From positions 41,913,975 through 41,977,974 of the forward strand of contig NC_061804.1 in assembly GCF_021462225.1 (NCBI RefSeq): a stretch of DNA of 64,000 nt, given 5' to 3'. Positions 11,126-22,629 of this stretch are shown here, piece by piece. The DNA is from Girardinichthys multiradiatus. Lineage: Eukaryota; Chordata; Actinopteri; Cyprinodontiformes; Goodeidae. The notes below the pieces were generated by a model. That model was not told where the DNA came from. It did not search any database and saw only the letters and a program-made list of their open reading frames with translations. The stretch's first letter is position 1, and each line of letters begins with the position of its first letter. The translations under genes were made by a program, and so were the position numbers.

Positions 11126-12600
11126 TGCTGTGATTATTATTATGAATATATTATTTTATATTTATTATTAATATTTTAATAAATAATAATTCAGTCTGTT
11201 AAGTGTTGTCCGGTGAATACTACCGTATTTTCCGCACTATAAGGCGCACTTAAAAACCTTTAATTTTTTCAAAAAATGACAGTGCGCCTTGTAATCCGGA
11301 GCGCTTTATATATGGATCAATTGGTTAATTGGTTGATCCATACTGGTTGTACACGGCGCTCTGTCAAAATGTTTCAGTAGACTGGTAAACTACAAAGCCG
11401 CACCGCTTGCAGCATTACGGCTACCGTAGTCAGGGGCGTCGCCGAAGTAATAGCGGTAAACACCTGTACTGTGCGTACTCCTAGTCCAACACCACTTGTG
11501 TGTGTATAACGTTTGAATGTACTGTTGCAGGAATTGCCTGAACTATATGTGATTAGAAGCTCAGTGTGTGGGGTGTATGTTTCGTGTGTGTGCATGGAAG
11601 ATGTTGACATTACTCCTCCGGACAGAGGTGGCGCTGTGTGCTGCCGTAGCTGAGAATCAAGAGTGAAGGAGTGACGTCGGTATTATTGTGTGTGTGGGGT
11701 GGGTAGAGACAGCGACCGGAGCAGCGATGTATGAGTCTGTAAGCTCTGTGTTTTTACGTGCTGCAAAGTCATTAAAAAGAACCCCGAATCTCGTCAACAA
11801 CTCAGTGTTTTGATGCTGTTTCTTCATGCTTAACTCAGCAACGTATGAGTGAGGGAGTTAACCCCGAGGAAACTAGTAACTTCGGCCCTGGAGAAAGCGT
11901 CTCCCCTGTGTCATCAGACTACGGTCAGGGGACAGAAACAGGAAAGGTTAACAGTACTAACGTTTGATTTAGTGCATCAAACTGTTTCTTTTACGTGTTT
12001 ACTGAATCAGGGAAAAGTTCCCTTTCACGTTTTAACTAACGTTTGATTTCAACTTCAACTTCATAGACTCCAATGCATTCCTAACGTGCGGTTGGACTCT
12101 ATTCAATAGAATTCTATGTAGAGGAGACCTTACCATGAGAGTGAATGGAGTTATCAGAACGCTGGTTTGTAGTGTATTAATAAAGTTTGACTGACTGACT
12201 TATCTGACTGTTTTGTTGACATTCTCATAACGCAACCCCAGTCAAACGTTTGAATGCAGTAGCTTCTTTTCTATGCGCCTTATAATCCGGTGCGCCCTAT
12301 ATATGAAAAAAGTTCTAAAATAGGCCATTCATTGAAGGTGCGCCTTATAGTGCGGAAAATACGGTAGTCCAATGAGGTCCAATGGTATTAGGACAATAGT
12401 GAAAGGGGTGAGTCAAGCTCTGACATTACTGAATAGCAAAACACTGCACACACAGGGAGTACATTCTCACAATTTCTTAAAATACAAGAATTGATTAACA
12501 AAAATAAGTAAACTAAAAGTCAAAAATATTGCAGTTAACAAACTCTTTACCACATTAGAACAATCTGATTAAAACCACCAAGCAAAATGAAAGAATAAGG
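11125..12600. repeat. Right arm of large inverted repeat, split
   Basis: Inverse counterpart of 8590-8935, present as two pieces: 11125-11222 (inner part) and 12365-12600 (outer part). They are separated by the 1142-bp element at 11223-12364. Joining the two flanks restores collinearity with the left arm. Confidence 0.85.
11223..12364. mobile_element. Non-autonomous TIR element, TA target duplication
   Basis: It begins CCGTATTTTCCGCACTATAA and ends with the exact inverse, flanked by TA at 11221-11222 and 12365-12366. Secondary GCGCCTTATA-type motifs recur inside both ends. No ORF over 80 codons resembles a transposase, so it is a non-autonomous derivative of a TA-targeting family. The insertion point is confirmed by the uninterrupted left arm of the inverted repeat, which reads GAATAC-CA-GCCCAA where this arm reads GAATAC-TA-GTCCAA. 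Confidence 0.9.
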
Positions 12601-12604
12601 GAGA

Positions 12605-14092
12605 GCCAGTTGTAGTACCACTGGGGCAAAACAATCAGCCGCTGATATGCTGGCAGTCCTCCCTTTTATTGCACCGTGGCTGATGACCAGATAGCTGCAC
12701 CTGTCAGCCTCCAGATCTCCAGGGCTTCTGTGACACCTAGTGAGGAAGCTGGCTAACGGCATGCTCAGCAGTTCAGATCCTGACACCACCTCCTCCTCAA
12801 TGGCCGCCACAGGTGGAGCACGCTGGGAGGACAGGAAGTCCTGGATCAGGGTAGGGTCCAGCACGAAGGAGCGGGGGACCCAGGACCGTTCCTCTGGACA
12901 TACCCCTCCCAGTCGACGAGGTACTGCCACCCACAACCTCGTTGACGTGAGGCCAGGATCCGGCGGACCAAATAAGCGGGGTGGCCCTGGAAGTCCTGGG
13001 TGGCTGGAGGGGGCAGAGCATACTGGCATGGACAGGTTTAATTAGTGAGACATGAAAGATTGGGTGGATACGAAAACTGGACGGCAGGCGGAGACGGACA
13101 GTGGAGGGACTGATTACAGAGTGGATGACATGTGGACCAATAAACCTGGGAGATAGTTTCCTTGACATGGATTTGAGTGGAACGTCACGTGCGGACAGCC
13201 AAACCTTCTCATCCGGGTGGTAGATTTGTAGCCGGCACACGTCGCAGGTCAGCATAGCGCTTATTGAGGGTGGCGGACCTCTGGAGCGCCCTGGCGGTGG
13301 AGGACCACATGCACCTGCATCTGCAGATGCGGTGCTGGACTGATGCCACGGTCGCCTCTTTGTCATCGGCAGGAAACAGGGGCGGCTGGTATTCTCTTTA
13401 TTAGATGTTTTATTCTCTTTATTTTATTTTTTTTTATTACCTCTGTTGTTTGATTTTATCATTTGATTTGTTTTACTGTGTCTGTATCTGTGTTTATTTT
13501 CTTTGTGATTGTACTGTAATTGTATGTACAGCGCTTTGAGTGTCTCATTGCTGAAAAGCGCTATATTAATAAACTTACCTTACCTTACCTTACCTTACCA
13601 AGGAGGCTTCAAAAGGGGTACAGCCCGTAGCAGCCCAGATGTGGGAGTTGTGGGAGTACTCCCCCCATGGTAGGAAGGCACTCCACTCAGTGGGGTCCGA
13701 TGACGTTACGCATCTCAAGGCCGACTCCAGTTCCTGATTCAAACGTTCCACCTGACCATTAGACTGGGGATGGTATCCGGAGGTCAGCGACGCCTTTGCC
13801 CCCAAGGCAGCGCATAACTCTTTCCAAACCAGGGCGGTGAACTGGGGACCATGGTCAGATAAGATCTCCTGAGGAATCCTGTGCAGCCGAAACATGTGCT
13901 TCACCAGCTGTTTTGCTGTTTGTAGGGCAGAGGGCAGCTTGCGAGTGTTCAGTAAAGATCTGGCTTTCTCCCACCCAGCCACCCATATGATTATGCTATT
14001 GACCTTCCTCATGTTAAGCTCTTCTACAGAAGCAGATAATGCCTTTTTAGAGTTAAAAAAATAATCTTTGTTGCAGCTTCCATCCTCATTCA
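12605..14092 (-). pseudogene. Gypsy retrotransposon integrase and chromodomain
   Basis: Reading leftward from 14092, the frame reaches the integrase core: SDHGPQFTALVWKEL has the second catalytic Asp, and YHPQSNGQVERLNQELE has the catalytic Glu. The region expected to hold the first Asp is replaced by unrelated residues (NSIIIWVAGWEKARS). Coding then meets a 205-bp LINE tail at 13396-13600 and resumes with [18 protein letters not shown] and [12 protein letters not shown], the integrase C-terminal part. A chromodomain-like segment ([14 protein letters not shown], frameshifted) and [16 protein letters not shown] follow. It is truncated, with no LTR seen. Confidence 0.92.
13396..13600 (+). mobile_element. 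5'-truncated LINE 3' tail inserted in Gypsy
   Basis: Ends in TGTACAGCGCTTTGAGTGTC, then AAAAGCGCTATATTAATAAA, then five CTTAC-type units. This layout is typical of 3' ends of L2-like fish LINEs. It interrupts the Gypsy frame between codons for ...FEASLG and YQPPLF. No target duplication longer than a few bases is visible. Confidence 0.8.
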
Positions 14093-14410
14093 CCTGGATC
14101 CTTCTGCTCAGTTCCTACTGAAGTAGACGCATCCAGCTGTGGTGTTAGTGCTGTCCCTCTCAATGTGGCGGAGCAGGGGGTCTACTCCGAGCCCCCCCCG
14201 GATGGCCTCAACAATCATCCTGGATCATGTAATATAAAACCTGATGCTCTCTTTCGACAGTTCTCCTCAGATGAAACCTCTTACCAACTTGAACCCATTC
14301 TTCCCCAGTCCTGCATCATTGGGTTTCTCTCCTGGGACCTTGAGAGCCTTGTGCAAGGTCCATTCCAAAGTAGACAAACCATATCCTGGAGTGGGTCAGC
14401 CCCGGTTGTC
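14092..14410 (+). pseudogene. Gypsy RT/RNase H fragment in opposite orientation
   Basis: On the plus strand GGATCCTTCTGCTCAGTTC encodes DPSAQF. A shifted frame then gives EVDASSCGVSAV, the start of a Gypsy RNase H domain, and 14215-14370 gives GSCNIKPDALFRQFSSDET and PQSCIIGFLSWDLES, the end of RNase H and the linker to integrase. In an intact Gypsy this precedes integrase on the same strand. Here integrase lies to the left on the minus strand, so the two parts are head to head. A short LINE-like patch lies at 14155-14212. Confidence 0.8.
14155..14212 (-). repeat. 58-bp RTE/Rex-like LINE patch
   Basis: TCTCAATGTGGCGGAGCAGG and CTACTCCGAGCCCCCCCCGG closely match the inverse of 22340-22395 in the LINE at 20.4-22.65 kb. 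It sits within the Gypsy RNase H remnant, probably as filler DNA or a tiny insertion. Confidence 0.65.
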
Positions 14411-14581
14411 TAATTGACCACTTTTGCCACAGATTTTGCATGTGCATCTTGTAATATGCTAACCTGCCTAACATGACCTTAGAATGGCTTTTACTGATCC
14501 AGGCTGAAAGTATAAACATTACTCTCCTCAGTTTAGTTTGTATTTGCCCAGAATTCCCTCCTACTTACATGAATTGACACA

Positions 14582-16097
14582 TGTTGGACCACTTGTTTGC
14601 TGAATATTGGACCATTTGCACGTTGCTGGACGCCACCAAGCCTCCTGGCATTTTCGGCCATTTTGTATCCAGGACAGTCCGTGCCTACAGATCCCGTCAG
14701 CCCCCGCGGCTGATAAGACAGGGGCGTCGCAGCCCTGGGGCCACCGTCAACTATATAACAGAGGATGAGACGACCCACCATTTGCCTTCAGCTGGAGACC
14801 GTGACACGGTTACCAACATCTGAAGCATCACCTGGAGAAGAGTCCCGAGTGGATTTCATTTATTCTCTCTCGTTGGCCAACGAAGAATTCATAACTGAGG
14901 TTTTTGGAATAAGAAGGCCAGATATTTCACTTTGCTGATCGAAGACGTGAGTTTAACACGTAACTACAAAAACCACAGAGTTTCAAGGAGATGAATCGCC
15001 ACCTTGTTTTGTCCTAGTCGACTGTGATGGTCAGATCATATTCTCCCTTTCGCCAAGAAGGCCAGAGGATGAAGATTGACCGCTTTTCCTGAAGTTAACT
15101 GTGGACGCAGAGTAACTTCCACCCCATTCTCTCTCAACCCCGCTCAGAAGGAAGACAGTGACAAGTAAAACCCATCCTTTATTTGTGTTTCTTTCTTAGA
15201 AAGTCTGGGCAGGGTACAGGAGGTTTTAGATGAGATTCGCTATTTGATCTAATGTGTTCTGAATTATATGTGCATGTAACCTTTTTATTGAAACTTTGAT
15301 GTGCCGTGTTGGATGCCTTGAAGTCGTTGCGCTACCCAGCTTTGTGTGTGTTTTGCGGGGTTGGTGAACACCTGAGAGCAAGCACAGGTGCGCTGTGAGA
15401 CTGGACTGTTATAATAACCTCATGGTGAAATTCACCATTTTCTTTGTCTTCAACCTTACTGCTTACTAGTTTGCCGGCAAAAGTTTTATAACTCTTTGTG
15501 TGCTCAGCCCGCGCAGAGCTGGGGGAGGTTTTATGACTGAGTATAACTGAGTTACAGTTGGAGCTGATCCCCCACCTCAACTCACCACCACACCCCTTTG
15601 TCATATTATCATTTTTGCCATAACTGCTGGTTTGATCCCATATACACCCACTGCTGTTTTGCTTTATTTTTGTTTAGTTAGATATTTTACCCCTTTTGTG
15701 TAGAACTTTGCATGTTTGAGTAGGTGAAGATTATTAAATCGGAAAAGCGAGTGTATCAGGGCTGTGATTTAATAAAATTCACATAGATAAAGAGAAGGTG
15801 TTTTGTGTTTATTTTGTGTAAGAGTGATTCGTCAGTCAAGATAAGGTTGAAGTTCCACACGTTTGGGCAGAAACGGTCGATTAAACAGTGACATCTCTGG
15901 TAATAGTTATTAATTATTACTGAGTATTTAACGGTTGTAATTATCAGAGGCCTTGAGCCACAATTACAACACCAGAAGACATCTCTGGTCTCAATTCATA
16001 AATGAGGATTTTGGTTAAGAAATTAATTTTGTCAAATTATGATTTTTTATTATAATTATTGATAAAGATTAATTAATCAATAATCATAATTCTAACA
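14582..16097 (+). mobile_element. Solo LTR, family X (copy 1)
   Basis: It runs from TGTTGG to TCTAACA (TG...CA) and is flanked by a 4-bp duplication, CACA, at 14578-14581 and 16098-16101. It aligns with 33970-35466 and part of 26541-28750 over shared blocks near the right end (ACAACACCAGA, GGTTAAGAAAT, AATTAATCAATAATCATAAT). A TATA-like ACTATATAACAG sits at about 14745 and AATAAAA at about 15767, which suggests plus orientation. No internal retroelement genes adjoin it. Confidence 0.8.
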
Positions 16098-16101
16098 CAC
16101 A

Positions 16102-16959
16102 TGATCTTCAACAGACACCAGAGTTATCAGTTTAAAGACAGATCATTTTGGGGTTAAGGCTTTAAATGCAAATTTAAAGTTAAGAACTGCAGGTAATTAT
16201 TTTCTGGTTAATGTTGTGAGATTCTAGATTCATGTGTTCACTTATTATTAAATAACACTTCATTTATGAAAATATATTACTGGGAAATTAATTCATCAGG
16301 AAGCCAAAGGATCATCAGAAAATGTTTTGAACAGTCTGCTTATATAACAGATGACCTAGTGAATGTAATAATTCATAATTTACTACTGCCCTCTCAAAGC
16401 AACCTGAGCAGGAAAATATAAAAATGTTTGTCTCTGTTTAGGTTTTTGTGACCTTGAGGTGCTGCGGCCCCCGTACACACTCCAAACTGTGACTCTGTTG
16501 TGTCCTCATTTGAGCTAAAGCCAGACACGTGTACCACCAGACTGCACACAAGCAAAGCCTTCTGCTGCTCTCTCACCCCGAGCAAGCCATTTGTTTCTCC
16601 TCTCACACAAGCATGTATCTCACATCTCTGCTTGGATGTTCCCACAGTGATCAAATTCAATACTGCAATATTTTGACTGCAACCCACAGCTCAGATGTTC
16701 AGCTTTTCAAATACCAGATGCACACTTTGGATTCTCTTGCAGGAAATAGGAGTGAAATTCCCCTCTGCTTGCTAGGCTTTAGTGAGAATCAAAGGTTCCC
16801 AGAACTCTGTCTGAGGTAAACATTTATGTTTTCAGTGCAGGGAATTTAGCTCTGTCATTAGAGCATTGGCCAGTGGGCCTCTTTCACTAATGTTATTGAA
16901 GTTTTTACACTAGAATTCTGAAAGACACAAAAACGTTTGTTCAACTCCAAAAGGATTCA
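16102..16959. other. No recognised feature
   Basis: AT-rich sequence; open frames up to 97 codons on both strands lack recognisable motifs. Confidence 0.45.
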
Positions 16960-17034
16960 CTGTGCCTTGAAAGTTTTTGTACCCACAAAATGTTCCACAT
17001 TCTGTCATATTGGTGTTGTAGTGAGACCATTTTT

Positions 17035-17362
17035 GGGGGGTCTTGGTCTTTTCTCAGAATCAGTTACATTTTCAAGACCAGTCAAGACCCTTAAGCTGCA
17101 GTAACATAATTATTTACAGTAACTGAAGGTTCTGCTACCACCTGTGGCGCCTTGCACTGAGGATGAGAAAAAGAGAAAGAACAGTGTATGATCAGTTCTG
17201 TCAGTGTGCCTCAGGGCAGCTGTGGCTACAATGTAGCTCACCACTGTCAGTGTGTGAATGTGTGTATGAATGGGTGGCTGACTGAATGTAGTGTGAAGAG
17301 CTTTGGGATCTATGGGGACTTGATAAAGCGCTGTACAAGTACAGGCCATTTACCATTTTAAC
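17035..17362 (+). repeat. LINE/SINE 3'-end repeat
   Basis: The right part reads GAAGAGCTTTGGGATCTATG, GATAAAGCGCTGTACAAGTA and CAGGCCATTTACCATT. This is a widespread fish retroposon 3' end with a short repeated-motif terminus. The left part has GAGACC/GGTCTTGG repeats. Confidence 0.6.
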
Positions 17363-17402
17363 ATAGAAAGTACACCTGGATCAGTGCTTCTGTGTTTTTT
17401 GT

Positions 17403-17660
17403 GTGTATGCTCTCTCTTCTCAAGCCCCTAGTTGGTCATGGTTGATGGCTTCTGACCCAGGTTCTGGTTCAGCTGGAGGTTTCTTCTTGTTAAAGTGGAG
17501 TTTTTCCACTGTTGCTACATGTATGCTCAGTAAGAGGGATTGCTGCAAAGTAAACAACACAATGCAAACGATTGTCCACCGTTGCTACATGCTTTTAACT
17601 GTCGCTGCATGCAATTTGCTGGATTTCCTGAACTGGTGCTATATAAATAAAACAAATTTG
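17403..17660 (+). repeat. Fish retroposon tail repeat (copy A)
   Basis: Shares ATGCTCAGTA(A/T)GAGGGATT, CACTGTTGCTACAT and GGTGCTATATAAATAAAAC with 50748-51060, in the same order. A non-coding 3' end of a LINE- or SINE-type retroposon is the likeliest identity. Confidence 0.6.
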
Positions 17661-18101
17661 CTTATTCAAAATACAAATACTTTATCTGCAAATCAAATGG
17701 AAAGAAAAAAAAACCCTCCATAAAGCTTTTATCTTTCAAGTTTTACACCATAAAGTGTGTTTTATTAGGAGAAACCAACACAAAGTAGTTCAAAAAATGT
17801 TTTAAGATTTGGGGTATACCTCCACCAGCTTTGCACATCTAAAGAGTGAATTTTTGCCCATTTCTCTTTGTTAAATAGGACCAGATGAGGTTATATTGGA
17901 CAAGAGTAGACTTCCATCACTAATTACATGACTTCTGAAGAGAACTGGTCGTAGTGAATACAAATGCACATCACACTTTTCAGATTTGTATTGGTAAAAA
18001 TCTTGTATAATTTTCCTACCACTTCAAGTATGCACTATTTTGTGTTGTTCTATCACATAAAGAGTTCAAAGAGCAGGGATACTTTTGCAGGCAAAATGCT
18101 G

Positions 18102-20251
18102 TTGCTTTTACTTTCGTAGCAAATACAAAAGGTTCCCTTAAAAAGCATCACATGTTCTCTTCTGCTTTTTCTCTACAGCATCTCTACAGAGCAGATAAAA
18201 TACTACAATAATTAGGATTAATATAAAAATATTAATTCTAATCAAACCTTGGTTTTATAAAGTTGGTACTTCCATAAAGTACCAACTTTAATGTGATTTA
18301 ATTGTGATATACCAAAGTACACTGCCTCATACCAAAAGGAAAACTACACTAAATTCGACATGTAAATTAGGTTGCATAATAATGTTTGATGGGTAGGATG
18401 GTACATTTTTGTGTGCCAGAAATCACAGACAAATACTAATTATTGATTAGTTTATTAATGTAAGCTGGAGGATATCGCCGGGGAGAGGTTCAGTCAGTTG
18501 GTTTACATCCTGGACCTGTTACCCCATAACCCAATCTAAGCGAAAGATAATGGATAGATGATAATACAAGTTATAATATTAGTCACCAGCCTATTAATCA
18601 GGTTTATAATAAGCCCATGTTTCATGACATCTGCACATGCTCACTGGCTAAATACATTACTATGATTAGAAGAGAAGTCCAGAAACAAAATTCCCTTCCT
18701 ACACAAATACAGATACTTCAATACACTCTGTACCCATCACTGGTCTACATGTGTACCTAAATGCATTTAAATCAAATCATTTATTCAATTTACTGAAATG
18801 TTTTTTGTCTGTGTTCCCATTCCAATGCGGCAGCTATTTAACTTGCCATTTTGTTTTCTTAACTTATCTTTCCATGTTTCTTCTCCTTTATCACAGAGAC
18901 AAGTTCATGTGGAAGCTATTCCCGCAAGAATGTTGATATGTTTCAGTCAAACAATCCTTGAGGAATGGCACAACAAAAGTTTTTGGGAGTGTGTGCAGGT
19001 ACAACTGGTACCTTTTACAAATGTAAACCATGTCCACCACATGAGATCCGGTAGAGGAAACTCCACTTATACCAAGTACACGATGTTCTTAGTGTTTGTG
19101 GTTTGTTTTTAATGTAAAAGAATAGTTGAAACGAGTTCCTAACTCTGTCCACGCTGGCAGATCTTGTTGTTAGGTTGGTTCTTTTCCCAGAGTTGATCAA
19201 CTTTGTGTGGTTTTCCAGAAAAAGCTCAGCAGAACTAACTGTGGAACAATATAGTACTGTATGTAATCGTACCCTGAAGGAGACTTCCTGGGTCCGCACC
19301 TTTTAATGTGTCAACTCCATCAAGCTGAGATCAGTTTAATGAGTTGACAATTTCGACTGATCTATGCAGTAGCAGAGGGATTTTATGAAGAACCCTTTCA
19401 TCACCTGTACTGCCCTCTCAGTCAGTGCACTGGTCTGGACTTAATTCAGGCTGACTGGCTGCGACATAGATTAAGGCAGCCTCTTGGTCTAAATTCCTCT
19501 GAGACTTGTTGGAGTATACTTTTACTTCCTATCACTTCAAAAAATATTGAAATGTGCTAATATATCTTTTAGATTTTCCATGACCTCAAGCAGTAGTTTA
19601 ACACAACAAAAAGCCATTTTAAAATTTTCCAAGAGAGAACATTTGTGGAATTAACCACTGTTCCTATGTACATCCCTATAATTTTTCCTTTACATTAACT
19701 ACATTATTGTTTACTTTCTGCCTATATAATCTAATATATGCTACCTTCATGAAACTTGGCATCTTGTTTCCACAGCATTGCTTTGGTCCTCAATAGAGAA
19801 AAACGTACCACCAAAATCTTTGTGTGTACACCAAGCATGAACTGGTTTCTAGTATCAAACTACTCCATGCTTTGTAAAAAAAACTTTTATAAAACCACCA
19901 AAACTGTTGCAGTTAACTTCTGTTTTATCATTCCAGGGTAGGTGTCAGAGTGACACATGATTTCTCTGGTTATATTTAGTACAGAATAGCACTCATCCTC
20001 CCCCAACTGTTGCTGATAGCTGTCAGTCAGCTGGATGAAGAAAGGAATTGCATTTATCTTCAATGAAATAAAGAATAAGCAGGTTATGTGAAGTAATCAC
20101 TAGGATACTAGAGGAGCTCTATACAACACTCTTTTTAAGAATCAGATGAAAGAAATGTCAACAAGTTATGAGAGTGTGCATGTCTGGTGGTGAAACAAAC
20201 AGACGGCTGTAGGTTTGCTATGGATGCAGCGAACCTGAAAAGGATTCCATA
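18102..20251. other. Mostly unrecognised; one hairpin
   Basis: No coding motif recognised. A 13-14 bp stem with a short loop lies at 18259-18289 (AAGTTGGTACTT ... AAGTACCAACTT). Near 18480-18560 a diverged stretch ending GATAATGGATAGATG may be a decayed piece of the tRNA-like short repeat. Confidence 0.45.
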
Positions 20252-20614
20252 TACAGGGGTTGGACAATGAAACTGAAACACCTGTCATTTTAGTGTGGGA
20301 GGTTTCATGGCTAAATTGGACCAGCCTGGTAGCCAGTCTTCATTGATTGCACATTGCACCAGTAAGAGCAGAGTGTGAAGGTTCAATTAGCAGGGTAAGA
20401 GCACAGTTTTGCTCTAAATATTGAAATGCACACCACATGCACACCTGGTGGCCGGGTTGCTCCTCGCGGGACCCGGCCGGGCCAAGCCCGAACGAGAGAC
20501 GCGAGGCCATCCCCCAGTGGGCCCACCACCTGCAGGGGGAACCGTGAGGGACCGGTGCAAAGAGGATTGGGTGGCGGACGAAGGTGGAGACCTCAGCGGC
20601 CCGATCCCCGGATG

Positions 20615-21730
20615 CTTAGGCTGGCTCTAGGGACGTGGAATGTCACCTCGCTGGGGGGGAAGGAGCCTGAGCTTGTGCGGGAGGTCGAGAGATATCGAGT
20701 AGAAATAGTCGGGCTCGCCTCCACGCACAACGTGGGCTCTGGAACCCATCTCCTTGAGAGGGGTTGGACTCTGTTCTACTCTGGTACTCTTCTCCACGGG
20801 GAGAAGCGGCGGGCTGGTGTGGGTTTGCTTGTTGCCCCCCAGCTCAGCCGTCTCGTGTTGGGGTTTACCCCAGTGGATGAGAGGGTCGTATCCCTGCGCC
20901 TTCGGGTTGGGGAAAGGTCTCTGACTATCATTTCAGCCTACGGGCCGAGCGGCAGTGCAGAGTACCCGGCCTTCTTGGCGTCCCTGTCGGGGGTGCTGGA
21001 TAGTGCCCCTCCCGGGGACTCCATTATTCTGCTGGGGGACTTCAACGCCCACGTGGGGAACGACAGTGACACCTGGAGAGGCGTGATCGGGAGGAATGAC
21101 CTCCCCGATCTGAATCCGAGTGGTGTTTTGTTATTGGACTTCTGTGCTAGTCATGGATTGTCCATAACGAACACCATGTTCAAACATAAGGGTGTCCGTC
21201 AGTGGACTTGGCACCAGGACACCCTAGGCAGGAGGTCGATGATCGACTTTGTTGTCGTATCATCAGACCTTCGGCCCCATGTTTTGGACACTCGGGTGAA
21301 GAGAGGGGCTGAGCTGTCCACTGATCATCACCTGGTGGTGAGTTGGATCCGCTAGAGGAGGAGAAAGTCGGACAGACTTGGCAGGCCCAAGCGCATAGTG
21401 AGGGTCTGCTGGGAACGCCTGGCAGAGCCCTCGGCCAGGGATGTATTCAACTCCCACCTCCGGGAGAGCTTCGACCAGATCCCGGGGGATGTTGGAGACA
21501 TAGAGTCCGAGTGGACCATGTTCTCCGCATCTATTGTCGATGCTGCTGCCCGTAGCTGTGGCCGTAAGGTCTGCGGTGCCTGTCGCGGCGGCAATCCCAG
21601 AACCCGGTGGTGGACACCAGCAGTAAGGGATGCTGTTAAGCTGCAGAAGGAGTCCTATCGGCTGTGGTTGGCTTGTGGGACTCCTGAGGCGGCTGACGGG
21701 TACCGTGAGGCCAAGCGTGCCGCGGCCCGG
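20615..21730 (+). pseudogene. LINE APE-type endonuclease and linker
   Basis: The endonuclease would nick target DNA to prime reverse transcription. After the leader, [18 protein letters not shown] marks its start; [16 protein letters not shown] and [13 protein letters not shown] follow, and [13 protein letters not shown] carries the closing Asp-His. A TAG at 21353 stops the frame where Trp is expected. The same frame then continues through VCWERLAEPSARDVFNSH and GGNPRTRWWTPAVRDAVKLQ until a deletion near 21730. The first in-frame ATG is far upstream (20426) and its leader is not conserved, so the real start is unclear. Confidence 0.9.
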
Positions 21731-22629
21731 GCTGCCCTTTGTCACCGGTCCTGTTCATAACTTTTATGGACAGGATTTCTAGACGCAGCCAAGGGCCGGA
21801 GGGGGTCGGGTTTGGGGACCAGTGGATGACGTCTCTTCTTTTTGCAGATGACGTGGTCCTGCTGGCCCCCTCTAGCCAAGACCTACAGCATGCGCTGTGG
21901 CGGTTCGCAGCCGAGTGTGAAGCGGCTGGGATGAGGATCAGCTCCTCCAAGTCCGAGGCCATGGTACTCGACCGGAAAAGGGTGGCTTGTCCTCTTCAGG
22001 TTGGAGGGGAGTTCCTGCCTCAAGTGGAGGAGTTTAAGTATCTCGGGGTCTTGTTCACGAGGGAGGGAAGAATGGAGCGGGAGATCGACAGACGGATCGG
22101 TGCGGCTGCCACAGTAATGGGGGCGCTGTGCCGGTCCGTTGTGGTGAAGAGAGAGCTGAGCCGAAAAGCAAAGCTCTCAATTTACTGGTCGGTCTACGTT
22201 CCTACCCTCACCTATGGCCATGAACTTTGGGTCATGCCCGAAAGAATGAGATCCCGGATACAAGCGGCTGAAAGGAGTTTCCTCCGTAGGGTGGCCGGGC
22301 ACTCCCTTAGAGATAGGGTGAGGAGCTCGGCCATCCGGGAGGGGCTCGGAGTAGAGCCGCTGCTCCTCCACATCGAGAGGAGCCAGTTGAGGTGGCTCGG
22401 GCATCTATACCGGATGCCTCCTGGACGCCTTCCTCGGGAGGTGTTCCAGACACGTCCCACCGGGAGGAGGCCCAGGGGACGGCCCAGGACACGCTGGAGG
22501 GACTATGTCTCTCGGCTGGCCTGGGAACGCCTTGGGCTCCCCCTGGAGGAGCTGGAGGAGGTGTCTGGAAAGAGGGACGTCTGGGCGTCTCTGTTGAGTC
22601 TGCTGCCCCCGCGACCCGGTCCCGGATAA
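21730..22629 (+). pseudogene. LINE reverse transcriptase, C-terminal half
   Basis: The frame opens at CPLSPVLFITFMDRISRRS (RT palm motif B side) and contains FADDVVLLAPSS, the FADD version of the YXDD catalytic motif. After FKYLGVLFTREGRMEREIDR come the thumb region and the conserved tail RPTGRRPRGRPRTRWRDYVS, ending LLSLLPPRPGPG with a stop at 22627. It is open for nearly 300 codons, but motif A and the fingers are missing and it is out of frame with the endonuclease upstream. Confidence 0.92.

Larger units (their letters stand above)
16960..18101. mobile_element. Internally deleted Tc1-like element with inserts
   Basis: The left end (TGTGCCTTGAAAGTTTTTGT, then GTTCCACATTCTGTCATA) and the right end (ATCACATAAAG ... 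GGATACTTTTGCAGGCA) resemble degenerate copies of the CAGTGCCTTGC family best seen at 28752. Between them lie an inner block with TACCTCCACCAGCTTTGCAC (17820) and two unrelated inserts. Almost all transposase coding is gone, so this is a MITE-like relic. Confidence 0.65.

Noticed and set aside
18751..19112. Overlapping 61- and 104-codon frames as a small gene
   Set aside because: Phe/Leu/Ser-rich by composition, no conserved motif and no start context.
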